From Congeria kusceri (Eukaryota; Mollusca; Bivalvia; Myida; Dreissenidae), in assembly GCA_027627225.1 (NCBI GenBank), contig CM051029.1:9158715-9222714 (forward strand): 64,000 nucleotides of DNA. Reading direction: 5' to 3'. The position numbers were made by a program, and so were the translations under genes. Positions 48,001-58,197 of this stretch are shown piece after piece; the stretch's first letter is position 1; the number at the start of each line of letters is the position of its first letter. The notes under the pieces were generated by a model. The model was not told the DNA's origin. It did no database searches and was given only the letters and a program-made list of their open reading frames with translations.

Positions 48001-51000
48001 ACAGTGATGTTAGTGCTTGATTCATTTGCTTTGAATGCCCGTATATATGCCCCGTCTGGAAGAAAACTTGCTTGTGAAATATACATTTGAACACCAATAT
48101 AACACTACAAACTTGTTGAATAAAGTGGCTATTGTATGATACAAAACAAGAACTATTTAGGAAAATTTGGTAGAAATAACGGATTATTAATTACAGTTAA
48201 TTGTGGTTAATATCGCTTCGGTCAATTATACATTAATTTTCCAAAAGTTAACAAGGCTGGGACAGAAAGCAAAACACGGAGTGGCGAATAAACATTATAA
48301 TAAAAACCTATTGCATCATGCAAGTTATTTGCAATAGAAACATTAAACACCCATTCTCTGACGTTTTGCTCACCACTTCAACAAACGCCGGAATGGTTTG
48401 AACTTAGATACGTGTTAGTCTTGATAATTAAGCAACTTTATATGTGTGATGTCAACAGAATGAATGTTATTTCCATATAAATGTCTAATGAAAATAACAT
48501 CAGTTAAATAAAAACATAGTAATTATTTAACTTACATTCAACATTTATAAAGAATGTCGATTGACTAAATCCGTACACAACCTCATTTCCAATAGGCTGC
48601 ATTATGTTTGATGCATTACATTGGTATTCCCCTTCATCGGTCAATCCAGTGTTGCTGATTGTTAGTGTTTGTTCTGTACCCACCACGGTACTCGTGTCTT
48701 TCCTTATCCATGTAAAGGTCGAGGCTGGTGGATTACCAACATTTGTTAAGGTGCATGGAACCGTTAGAGACGTGTTGAGTAGAGCGCTTTGGTTCTGCAA
48801 ACGTTCAACAGTCGGTGGGTCTGTAGCATCAATTAATCGTATCATACATTTGTAAAACTAAGCAATTTATATATAGGTATACATGCAGTTATTTATGGAA
48901 ACCATTTTTATGTTATGAATATTCGAATGTAATACAATCGCAAGAAGGAAATCAATAATTGGTATTCATAATCAAAATCTAGAACAAGTTTGATATTAAA
49001 ATAAACCAATCTCTGTACAAATCAAGTCAATTTTGGCTAATATTACTTACATAGTATATCAAGGGTAATTGTTAGGCGCGCTGTCTTGATTACGCTATGT
49101 CCTACGCTATCTATCATAGTGTTAACTGCGTTGCATGTTAAATTTCTGTCCATGCTAGTGCTCGCATTGGTAATAGACAGGACATTTCCTTCTGGAGCTC
49201 CAGGGCCATACCAAGAAAGACTAGGAGCTGGATTACTGCTTGCAAAACATGCTATTGTGAACGACCAGCCTTTAATAACTTTAAGTACTTGGTCTATCTG
49301 TTTGATGTTGTTGAATTTTGCTTCTATATTCTCAGGACCATCTAAAAGGTAATAATTATTGGCTAATAAATTGATAAAAAACAACTATATTTGTAATGCC
49401 TTGATAGTGAACGGTGAAGAAAATAGTCGACTATAATACTTACACAGTAAGTTTAGGTTTACTGATGAATGGTTGCTACCATTAACGTTTCCTTTAAATG
49501 TGGTGTTCATGATATTCTTTACCGTGCATGTGTAGTTCTTGACCGTTGTGCGCGTGATATTAGATATGTTTCGAATGTTCCCGTCGTGTCCGGAGCCCCA
49601 TGAGTATATTGAAGTTGGCACACTGTCTTCTGAACACATCAGCCGAACAGTACTTCCTACTATAACTCTTATGGTTTCGTTTGTTGCAATCCAGCATTTA
49701 TCTGAGTGTTGTAGAATGCTATACGTGATCGTAGGAACGACAGGACCGTCTACGAAACAAATAATATTTTGATTTATAGTTAATTGTTACATATAAGGAA
49801 ATGTTTAACTATTTACTAAACAATTAACTCAAACATTCTAACAACAAATTGAAAAATATCCAAAGAATCGAAATGCACTTCGCGTTATCGCATGTTAGTG
49901 GTTTTATACATGTCTGAATGCTACTGGCGGACTCAGGATTCCGTAAAATGCATCGCTAATATTTAACAAAAATAAAAAGCGAGAACAACATACATAATTT
50001 GGTATGAACGGTGCAAGTGTAGCATTTTACTAGGAATAAAATATGTTATTGATTGTTTCCTTATCCGAACCAGTAATGCAACATCTATATTTTACAAATG
50101 TAAACGTGCATTGAGGCCGTGTTTGAAAGGATGATGATACTTCCTCCGTAACAAATCATATGATCATATACTGAAAGAAGATCAGTCACGCATCTGGTAA
50201 ATTATAATACGTATACGAATTGTTAACTTTTACTCAACATATGGGTATTGCAATTACACAATACTGTAGCGGACACGTTTCTGGTCACAGTGCCTGTTGA
50301 TGTCGTTCCGTCAGTTTCTGTCATAGTGTTTGTTGCTGTGCATGTCCAGACTGTATCATGCAGTACACTGTTCACTGTCAGTGTAGAGTAATTGAAATTC
50401 TGTCCTTGCCAGAATACAGTAGCCGGGGGATTGGCGTCACTCGCACATTCAATGCCGATGTTATCACCCCTCAGTACTCTGATATTGATATCAACGATTT
50501 CTAAATTGATGTCCTTATTTAATAATCGTGTAATGGATGGTGGATCTGTAATTGCAGAAATCACAATATAGTATTCAATGATAATTTCAGTAGAATAAGA
50601 GATACATGTTGGAAGTTCTAAGAACATTGAACATTATACATTTCAACATAGCACTGAAAACTGCTTACATAGTAAATTTATATCGAGTTGGGTAAAGTTC
50701 TGTGTGGAATGTGTACTGCTGGTTCCATTCAATGAATACATGAAGTTCAATGCCATGCATGAAAAGCGTCCGTTACTGCGAGTGACGTTTAACGACAGCA
50801 GGGCACCGACGGACTTTCCTCCTGGGTAGGTCCAGTAATAAGAGGGAGGTGGATATCCGGAGGAGGAACAATTCAAATGTATAAGTCTGCCTTCTCGTAT
50901 AGTGATCGTGCTAGATATACTTATGTTGTTGACAGTCAAAATCGGTTTGGAAACGGGGACTGGATAAAAAGAAAACATGACAACGTCTCAAATATTTAGC

Positions 51001-54000
51001 TGAAAGTAAATTGATCCGTTGAATAAACGATTATCCACTGTTTTGTTCGAATAACCAGACATATTTTGGTGTTCCATCATTTCTGTATTAACACAATAAA
51101 ATACAGAATGGCATTAACACGACGCATACAATCATGCACAATACAGACAGCAAGTAAATTTAAACAGTAATAAAGTACTTACATTGTACGCGAATGCTCT
51201 TGGTGGTTGTTAGAACTGTGATGATGGCTTTGAACTCATAACTTGCAACACAGGATAAATTTCCTCCACTATACTCGTACGAGGTCGGTGTATATTGCAA
51301 ACTGCTCATTGCGACGTCAGCGGAGTATGTATATTTAGCCAGGTTGGTGATGTTCACCTTATCAATAAACCATTCAATGCTAGGCGCAGGTCGGCTCTGT
51401 GAAGTGATGCATGTGAACGTCGATGGGACATTGAGAACAGGGTACGAAAGGGGTGTCTCTGGTTGAATGGTCAAAGAAGTGAGCGGCACTGGAAATAAAA
51501 CAATTTACAAAAACCATACATTTGGTAGAATGTCATTATGTATTTATGTATTTTAAATCGGAACAAAACCTCAGTTACGATTGACGCGCCACACATGAAT
51601 CAAATGAGCTTTGATTTTCGAAATAATCAGAATGAATGCTTAACTTTTGTTTCGAACACTGTACAAAATGGAAATTTCATTCACCATGTCCTTATTGCTT
51701 ATGTATGTATATTCCGTTGTTAAATTTTATTTTATTAAGAAGCGAAGCAACACTTCTGCCAAAGACATGTACTGGAAATAGTGTGTCATTGATAAAGAAA
51801 CAGCAATTGTAATAGCTAACATGGTTAGTGGAACAGACTTTACATCCAGTGATGGTATGTTCCTGCCACAGCTTTTAACTGTTCTTTTTTTATAGAATAT
51901 TTAGCTTGGTTAGTGATGAGTTTTAGTGTTTGCAGATACCTATATTTCGACATTTAAAGAAATGAATAAAAAAGCAACAAGAACATGTAATTAAGTTATT
52001 TTAAAGTCTTTATCTGAGATAATAGATAAGATTTGAAACAAAGCAGAAGCATACAAGACCCCCAAGCCGAAAGTAAAAGTCTACATTTGGAATCGCTGCG
52101 TCAACGAAGGAAATACACGAAAGATAATGGATGATATCTTCCTATTGCAATGCAAAAAAATCAAACGTGTAGAGAAATTATTTTATTTATTAGATGTGGA
52201 CATTGTTCACATAATGGAAAAACATATAATCAGAATCGGGAAATAGAATGAAGTATAACACAGAAGGTCGGAATCTTTCAAATCAGCAGTAGTTGTGTGA
52301 AGGGCAAGCACGTTTTGTTGTACGTTGTGAAATTCGTGTTGTGTCGCACACGGGTCCCGAGGAAAACATTCACAACATGAATAAAATTAAAATAGTTATT
52401 TTTAGCAAATAGCGATAGTCAAACACAGAAATCAATTAAAAGCCACCATGGAGGAAATAAAACATAAAAACGCATTGACCAACACGACTACTTGTGTTTT
52501 ATCAAATCTCTGAAAATTTGCGAGCATTATGGAATCCTGTTTTCTTCTTTTTATATGTCTTTGTAAAAAGTTGATTTTTATACCCGATTCAGCTAAAAGG
52601 TACACCCAAAAATCATATACTAATGGACCAGCAAACATGTTATACAACTGAGACATGTTGTGGAAAATATTTAATCGCGATGGTGGGGGGCAAATAGTCC
52701 GAAGTAATTACGTATTGTTCGCTTATACTTGTTATATTATACTGAAGTTCCAAATAGTAAATGTAGAGCCATATTCATCATGACGTTAACGATGCATGTA
52801 ATTTAAGCAACATTTGGCATCAACTCATATTTGACTAGATTTTTTATGTTATATATATCAATTACAAAAACAAATATTATCAATATTAAAGAAAAATTAA
52901 ACATGTCCAACGTTGTATAATCAGTACGTACGTATATATTGTTTATTTTAAACCATACAATGGTAATAGTATACCCCAAGCACGACAGACGTGTGCTCTG
53001 CTTAAAAGCTGTATAAGGCCAAGGCAACTGTATGTGTATTAACACGATGCTTCTTGTTATATATTTTGATAAAATACAAAATACAACACTGTGAACGTGC
53101 GTGACCAAGTGTTTATAATAATTTCAAAACTCCAAACAGTATCAATGCTTTGCCTCAATTCGAACAAAAGAAGCTCGAGACAACCCGGTTGTTTGCATAC
53201 TGCGTTAGCGGATTCAGTTTTCAACGTCTGAATCGAATTGTTCATTGCAGTAACTTGGTATTTTTATGTCAACATACATTGTTGAAATATCTACCGAATG
53301 TTAACAAAATACAGCCATAAATAAATTAAAAATAATAACTAACATAATGAATTTGCCCTCTGGTAAATACATGTACCTTAATATATAAAATATGACCAAA
53401 ATATACGCCAAAAAGATACGTTGGATATATAAAATGGACAAAAACAACTAAATTGTGTGGATATTATGAGTAAAAAATCAAGGACAAACAGCTGGTCAAA
53501 ACCGTCGGAAATGTAAAAGAAAGTAAACTCATTTGACATATTCCAGACACCCAATTTTGCACATGCTTTATCATCAATATAATCCTTTAACTAACAGTTT
53601 TGTCTGCTGATATTACGACAATGAATGCTGACAAACAAACAGCTCGTTGTGTTTTCACAATCAGAAGTTTGATAAAACATGTTAAAAAATTGCCGAGTCG
53701 GAACACATATGGCATGACTTTCCCGACTAGTTATTAGCGATTTACAATTTGGGTCATAAATTATGTGCTCTGTACTTAAACTGGAATCCGAAGAGTGTCT
53801 AATTCACGTCTATATCAGTACCCATTGCTTATTATGATATGGTGTCAGGAAAATATCGACGTTTATCCTAAACTGAGACTTATTAATGAAAAAAACAAAT
53901 CCGGTGCGGGTCAAAACTGTAGCTGTGAGCCCAGAAAAAAAACAAGAACAGATTTTTGTTACGTCAACTTTTACGCGTTTAAGGTTCGGAAAATCCGACG

Positions 54001-54238
54001 AACATCTGATCAATTTGTTGTGGTAAAATGGGGTCTGATGAGCGTGGGAGAGGGCTCGGTATTATTCGGCGCCGAAAGTTCAGAATGTGACGTGCACTTG
54101 CACCGATGTATCCAAAACTTCCGACAAACAATCGCAATCATAGTGCGGGGTGGCGCAGACCAATCACGTACTGGCGCGAAACATTAGCGACTATAGCAAA
54201 CGTTTGGATCCAACGTCTCTCTCTCTCTAGAAGTAGTA

Positions 54239-54273
<35 letters not shown>

Positions 54274-54299
54274 AGTAGTAGAAGTAGTAGTAGTAGTAA

Positions 54300-54340
<41 letters not shown>

Positions 54341-54341
54341 A

Positions 54342-54412
<71 letters not shown>

Positions 54413-54413
54413 A

Positions 54414-54484
<71 letters not shown>

Positions 54485-54988
54485 CTAGTAGTAGTAGTAG
54501 TAGTAATAGTAGTAGTAGTAGTAGTAGCAGTATTTGTTGGTGTAGTTGAAGTTGTAGTAGAAGTATTTGTGACAGAAAAGAAGCAGAATAAAAAATGAAT
54601 GAGATTGGGACAATAAACATGTATTACTTTATTACATACTTACATATTAATCCGAACGTAAAAATGTTGCTAGCCTGATATACTGTATCGAATACAGCTT
54701 TGCAAAGCCATGTTTGACCGTCATTTGCTAAAGTCACTGACGGAATTGAACATGTATAGATCTGTGAAGACTTACACGAACATTGCATATTCATATTGTC
54801 TAGAGCGCATGTCTTTGTGTCTTCTTTCCACTTTTGATTAACGACATTTGTTTCTGCAGCGGAACCTTTATCTGTTTTATACCAGCCAACAAGAATCGGT
54901 GCAGTTGACGTTGAGCATGTGAATGTTACACTGCTATTGACGAAAACATCATTGGTATCCACATTCAGTTCAGGGGTTGTTGCGTCAC
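44824..54988 (-). CDS. Large Ig/FN3 receptor with ITAM-like tail (5' leader not found)
   Basis: Fourteen exons join in one open frame of about 1,150 codons: Ig1 54988-54644, Ig2 51488-51183, Ig3 50959-50669, Ig4 50545-50258, Ig5 49749-49444, Ig6 49341-49051, Ig7 48820-48536, Ig8 48055-47762, Ig9 47655-47338, FN3 47176-46880, TM 46752-46645, and tail exons 45526-45454, 45233-45181 and 45026-44824. Every extracellular exon is one domain with phase-1 ends and GT/AG borders. The tail carries YEDL, an ITAM-like YETL-x7-YSSI and YVNM, so it is inferred to be a type I cell-surface adhesion or immune-type receptor signalling through tyrosine phosphorylation. The Ig-plus-FN3 layout resembles nephrin-like and molluscan multi-Ig receptors, but orthology is not claimed. 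The signal-peptide exon should lie upstream of 54988 and was not recognised. The first intron (3.1 kb) holds a long triplet microsatellite. No stops or frameshifts were found. Confidence 0.85.
45181..45233 (-). CDS. Cytoplasmic exon 2
   Basis: 53 bp between gtacttag and CG|GTGAGG; phase 2 to 1 gives RDNDASTTDGSYETCRI with one tyrosine. Equal in length to the relic at 24575-24627. Confidence 0.75.
45454..45526 (-). CDS. Cytoplasmic exon 1 (YEDL)
   Basis: 73 bp between tatttcag and C|GTAAGT. Phase 1 to 2 gives GQNGSKKYQTHTHPTGQYED then LVREP. It contains a Y-x-x-L motif (YEDL). Only this phase is open and joins both neighbours in frame. Confidence 0.75.
46062..46375. repeat. Partial ~245-bp direct repeat in an intron
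   Basis: The segment around cttcgttacatctatacagatgtgtatttataattt (46068) recurs from about 46312 as cttcttaacatctatacagatgtttatttataatttt, each followed by an AT-only stretch with ttattatttacaag/ttatttacag. It lies in the intron between the TM exon and the first tail exon. Confidence 0.55.
46393..46590. repeat. Exact 2 x 99-bp tandem duplication next to the TM exon
   Basis: 46393-46491 and 46492-46590 are almost identical (a few substitutions, such as caatacc/caatccc and caacact/caaaact). On the minus strand the duplication starts 55 bp after the TM-exon donor. Because 99 is a multiple of three, one frame stays open through both copies, but it is out of frame with the TM exon and has no start or donor context, so it is treated as intronic repeat. 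Confidence 0.85.
46645..46752 (-). CDS. Transmembrane exon of the large receptor
   Basis: Reads VDSGSAPSSVGGVVGG, then LLGVVFIITVSILLWKYRSH: one membrane span followed by basic residues. Two donors are possible. CATG|GTAAAT at 46645 is in phase 1 and joins the next exon in frame. CAG|GTCGCA at 46653 would break the frame, so the former is chosen. Confidence 0.82.
46880..47176 (-). CDS. Fibronectin type III exon of the large receptor
   Basis: Starts ARPYVPKDLLIDRVGKTDIV, with the FN3 signatures ITWVPGFNSG, NFTIRYKEVD, LKPGTTYQIKMLAENKLG and SEWTKEIT. Acceptor tattttag, donor CAG|GTACAT, 99 codons, phase 1 both ends. Confidence 0.9.
47338..47655 (-). CDS. Ig9 exon lacking both core cysteines
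   Basis: Starts GAPRASPFSPAITEQYRAPN, with SVVFTFTIMAYPEP where the first Cys is expected, FSWYKRVDD keeping the core Trp, and DYAEYMANVSNTLG where Met replaces the second Cys. It ends LHPQ across a T|GTATGT donor. It is the membrane-proximal Ig domain, 106 codons. Confidence 0.82.
47762..48055 (-). CDS. Ig8 exon of the large receptor
   Basis: Starts DGAYIRAFKANESSTNITVD, with LELVCDADGDPQPTVRIVN and ARCEYDAGSYKCLANNRF. Both Ig cysteines are present, but the usual core Trp is replaced within TVRIVN. Acceptor tcttccag, donor T|GTAAGT, 98 codons. Confidence 0.85.
48536..48820 (-). CDS. Ig7 exon of the large receptor
   Basis: Starts DPPTVERLQNQSALLNTSL, with VPCTLTNVGNPPASTFTWIR and LTDEGEYQCNASNIMQPIG, a textbook D-x-G-x-Y-x-C Ig motif. 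Acceptor gctacag, donor T|GTAAGT, 95 codons. Confidence 0.88.
49051..49341 (-). CDS. Ig6 exon of the large receptor
   Basis: Starts DGPENIEAKFNNIKQIDQVL, with TIACFASSNPAPSLSWYGPG and NLTCNAVNTMIDS. Acceptor ccttttag, donor T|GTAAGT, 97 codons. Confidence 0.85.
49444..49749 (-). CDS. Ig5 exon of the large receptor
   Basis: Starts DGPVVPTITYSILQHSDKCW, then STVRLMCSEDSVPTSIYSWG and KNYTCTVKNIMN. It has the Ig Cys pair plus one extra N-terminal Cys, and ends NLNLLC across a T|GTAAGT donor. No counterpart was seen in the plus-strand pseudogene. Confidence 0.82.
50258..50545 (-). CDS. Ig4 exon of the large receptor
   Basis: Starts DPPSITRLLNKDINLEI, with GIECASDANPPATVFWQGQN and DTVWTCTATNTMTETDG. 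Acceptor aattacag, donor T|GTAATT (weaker than the others), 96 codons. Confidence 0.82.
50669..50959 (-). CDS. Ig3 exon of the large receptor
   Basis: Starts VPVSKPILTVNNISISS, with HLNCSSSGYPPPSYYWTYPG and GRFSCMALNFM, and several N-glycosylation sequons (NIS, NCS, NVT, NGT, NFT). Acceptor tatccag, donor T|GTAAGC, 97 codons. Confidence 0.85.
51183..51488 (-). CDS. Ig2 exon of the large receptor
   Basis: Starts VPLTSLTIQPETPLSYPVLN, with TFTCITSQSRPAPSIEWFID and GGNLSCVASYEF. Both Ig cysteines and the core Trp are present. Acceptor tttccag, donor T|GTAAGT, 102 codons. Confidence 0.85.
51500..54200. other. First large intron of the receptor, no exon recognised
   Basis: No Ig-like exon was seen on the minus strand between Ig1 and Ig2. 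An open frame on the plus strand at 53795-54187 (130 codons) contains CSCEPRKKTRTDFCYVNF but no recognisable domain; it may be a transposon remnant and is not called as a gene. Confidence 0.45.
54219..54561. repeat. Long triplet microsatellite (tcg)n(tag)n
   Basis: A short (tc)n run leads into about 11 copies of gtc and then roughly 90 copies of agt with scattered aat, act and gaa interruptions. It lies in the first large intron of the receptor. The very long Ser-rich and Leu-rich frames it creates on the two strands are artefacts. Confidence 0.95.
54644..54988 (-). CDS. Ig1 (V-like) exon of the large receptor
   Basis: Reads DATTPELNVDTNDVFVNSSV, first Cys in TFTCSTS, LVGWYKTD, then a cysteine-rich insert TCALDNMNMQCSCKSSQIYT leading to C, and second Ig Cys in TWLCKAVF. 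It starts after taatacag and ends T|GTAAGT. The cysteine insert is shared with the exon at 38421. Confidence 0.82.
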
Positions 54989-54999
54989 CTGTATTAAAT

Positions 55000-57140
55000 A
55001 GTAATGGTTTGGTTTTGATACCTTAGCACTTGGATGAAATCAACACGGAGCATACTATGTCCTTGATGCAATTATATGTAAGTGATTATATTTAAATACA
55101 AATGAATGTTTTGCCAAACACAAAACGGCGCTAATATGTATACATTTATATTAACATTTTAAAATATACATTGCAACCAATTTAGCCCTTTTATATAAAG
55201 AATAAAGACAAACACAAAGCTTTCCATAATTAGTATTCGTCTTGAAAGTTAATTCCAACTTCCTCTGTGGCAACCTAAGGGCTAATGTCGTTATGAATTG
55301 TATTGGCCGCTGTCTAGTCCGCACCCCGCATTATAAATATCACATAGGTCACGACAGTTGCATATTCACTACATACGCCACGGTTAAGGGTAGAACGATA
55401 TTTAACAAATATATAATGCTGTTTATAGTAATTTTGCAAATTCGGGATGTAAATTGAACGTCCAACATACATATTTAAAACCATGCTACTTAGAATGTTT
55501 TCAAATATAATTCATTTATTCTGTCGCATGCCGACTAGATCCGAATGACACATAATGTTTAAGTACTAAATCGTATTTTCGCCTCCTGACATACCATTGT
55601 ATATTTTACGTACCTCGTGCATGTGTTTTTTCATTGGTCTAGGCATTGGTTTTGTTTTCTGAGACAGCTTTGTGGATTGTTTTAAACTTCATTTTATACA
55701 ATGTTTTATATAACATCTTGTCCAAATCCAATGGTTACGTATTTTTAAGACATTCCATTTACTGCTTCTTATAATACGACTACTTTTATAAAATTAGGTC
55801 ACACATTTGTTTGCTTCTTAAGCTTTTTCTGCTCGTTGTTTGTGCCCTAAATTGTGTCTTCACAATGTTTAAAAGACAGAGCTAATTGTTGTTTGAAGAA
55901 ATGCTATCCCCCGGCAGACTCCAAAATGCGTACTGCAACCATCAAAATAGTTTTGATAGTTTAAAACCTTTTATAATATGATAAATACGCAATACAAACC
56001 GAAATACATGGGGTATTCATGAAATTCCGGTTTTCCTTACGTTTATTATTTATTAATAGTTCATGTTTTAGTTCCGCGCTGTATACGAGCATAATGTGTG
56101 TGCCGAAAAACAACCATGTATTAACAGTTTATTAAGCGGTAGCCCTACAACGTATGGTAAAAGCTTGGTAACTAGATGTATTGTATAAAATATTGTTAAT
56201 TACACTCATATGAAAAACGCTAAATAAAACTTACCCGGGTACCTGTAACAATGTTTGTTTGTGTTTCATACGTACAGACATGTACACTATCCTAAGCCCT
56301 TTTTTATAGTCTATATGTATAGAAACAGTACATACAGATAGTTACATATATCTGTGCCACGATGTAAATGTGCAATATTAAGTCCCGTTCAGCAATGAAA
56401 CATCACAACATTATTTCGCCTTATAATTTTGTTTATGTATAGAATTACCTTTATTTTTGTCAAATATCCAATTAAATATTCAAGTGTCAATCCTGTCGAT
56501 ATTTACGTCGTTTCTGGAACGGGAACATACCTATTATTGTAAAAATGTATTATCTACCCAATTGCAACAATTTTGACCCATTCACCAAAATGAAAATAAT
56601 GCATGATTGCCGCAATATAACCACGTCATAACAGAGAATACGTCAACCACTTATATCGCTTTTAGATATCGCCATCGTTATTGAGATTTTCAAGAATTGA
56701 AATTAGTCTGTATGGCAATTGCCTATTGGAATCAACATCGCTTAGTAATAAACTTCAACCTGTGGGTATATGCGTACGTTGAGTGGGTACCTGTCTAACA
56801 ATAGACCAATTGCGAACGTTAAATGCCTAGACAGTTTAGAAACAGATGGACATTTGGAATACAGTGATTATATAATCAAACACTTGGTGACAAACGGGCC
56901 ATTAAATGTATAAGGAATCTTACATGATAGTTGTATCCCGGTTGCATGTATCTATGTATACCACTAGACTGCAGGGACATACATGCTAACTCAAAAATGT
57001 TATTTTGTATATGTTCATCAGATATTTTCAAATGTTAACAACTTGCTCGATTCCAAAAACTGCATGTATGAGTCACATATTTGATTGTTATAGATACAAT
57101 GATCATATATTAAAACAGTTATTTACTACATGGCCATACA
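55000..57140. other. Upstream of the large receptor; leader exon not found
   Basis: This interval should hold the signal-peptide exon and promoter of the minus-strand receptor, unless they lie further off. Donor-like sites were tested (for example near 55614, 56051 and 56234), but none follows an ATG plus a hydrophobic leader in the right phase. No other gene was recognised. Confidence 0.4.
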
Positions 57141-57151
57141 ATATTATACAA

Positions 57152-57298
57152 ATATGGACTTTTTAGCTGTGCAATATCTTGTGATGGTGCACAGCAAAAT
57201 CCATATTGAACGAGGCGACAGCCGAGGCGAAAGCCGAGTTCAATAAGGAAGTTTGCTGTGTAACATCACGCGAGATTTCACAGCTCAAAAGTCCATAC
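57152..57298. mobile_element. Hairpin MITE, 60-bp arms
   Basis: Arms 57152-57211 and 57239-57298 are near-perfect reverse complements (shared agtccata, agctgtg, gtgatg/catcac, ttgctgtg). They enclose a short GC-richer loop gaggcgacagccgaggcgaa. Sequence to about 57745 (gtgcaatatcatctgatatt, agctgtgcactataatg) echoes the arms and may belong to the same or a related element. Confidence 0.75.
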
Positions 57299-58197
57299 TT
57301 GTTTTATTATAATACTTATAAAATAAACCACAGCTGATGAGCTTTTAAGAAAACACGCATCTGATTGTTTCAATCATAATATGAAAACAAAAATACAAGA
57401 AAGGCAAGTAAATATATTGCTTATCTTAACTCCCTTTACGTTTCTTCCTAGAGGCACCGTTACAACAGTTGTTTTATTATAATCAACTTTTATTATTCAA
57501 ATTCCCTATCGTTAAAGACAATAAAAGTCAGCTATTGCGATGTATTGTGCTTTTAAAATCCAACATACATAAAAATGACCCAATAATATCTACTGAACAT
57601 AGCATATAAAATCCAACCGGAGCTAATGTTTTGACATAGTCGTAAATGACGTCGTATTATGACGTCATCTTTGTAAAAATCTACGTCCTGTGCAATATCA
57701 TCTGATATTTGCACGAAGGAGGATACAGCTGTGCACTATAATGTATGATTTTCTTTCGAGGGTGTGTCGCTTAGACAATCAAAGAACGTTTATTTATAAG
57801 TCATATCATAATATGTGATAAACACAGGGAGAATAATATATTGACCTTGGCTACCGCATTGGTTAATAGCACATGCTTCCAGTAAATATCGCATCATATT
57901 AAATGCCCCACAATTCAATAACTGTCTTATACATATCGATTTGTATGCGAAACTTAATGTCCTGTTTAAATCGTGATAGCATGATCTGAGAACAGATATA
58001 TTTCGACGTCATATTGTGATAAGTCAAATTCTTAGCTCCCAGTTTAATTATCATACCTGATAGCCGAAGTACTGAAATTTATTAATGTTGTAGACTATCA
58101 TAAACAAAATATGCATGCAGAGCTTTGATTTTTGTTTACACTCTGATACGTGTTAACAGTGTGTGTACTCTTGAAAGGAGAACAAAGTAAACGGTAA

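Noticed and set aside
47790..49772. Plus-strand open frames over the receptor exons
   Set aside because: They are antisense shadows of Ig exons with clear minus-strand splice sites and domains.
53795..54187. 130-codon plus-strand open frame in the receptor intron
   Set aside because: No start context, domain or homologue could be recognised; recorded only as possible repeat-derived sequence.
54106..54620. Long Ser-rich (plus) and Leu-rich (minus) open frames
   Set aside because: They are translations of the agt/gtc triplet microsatellite and lack splice or start context.
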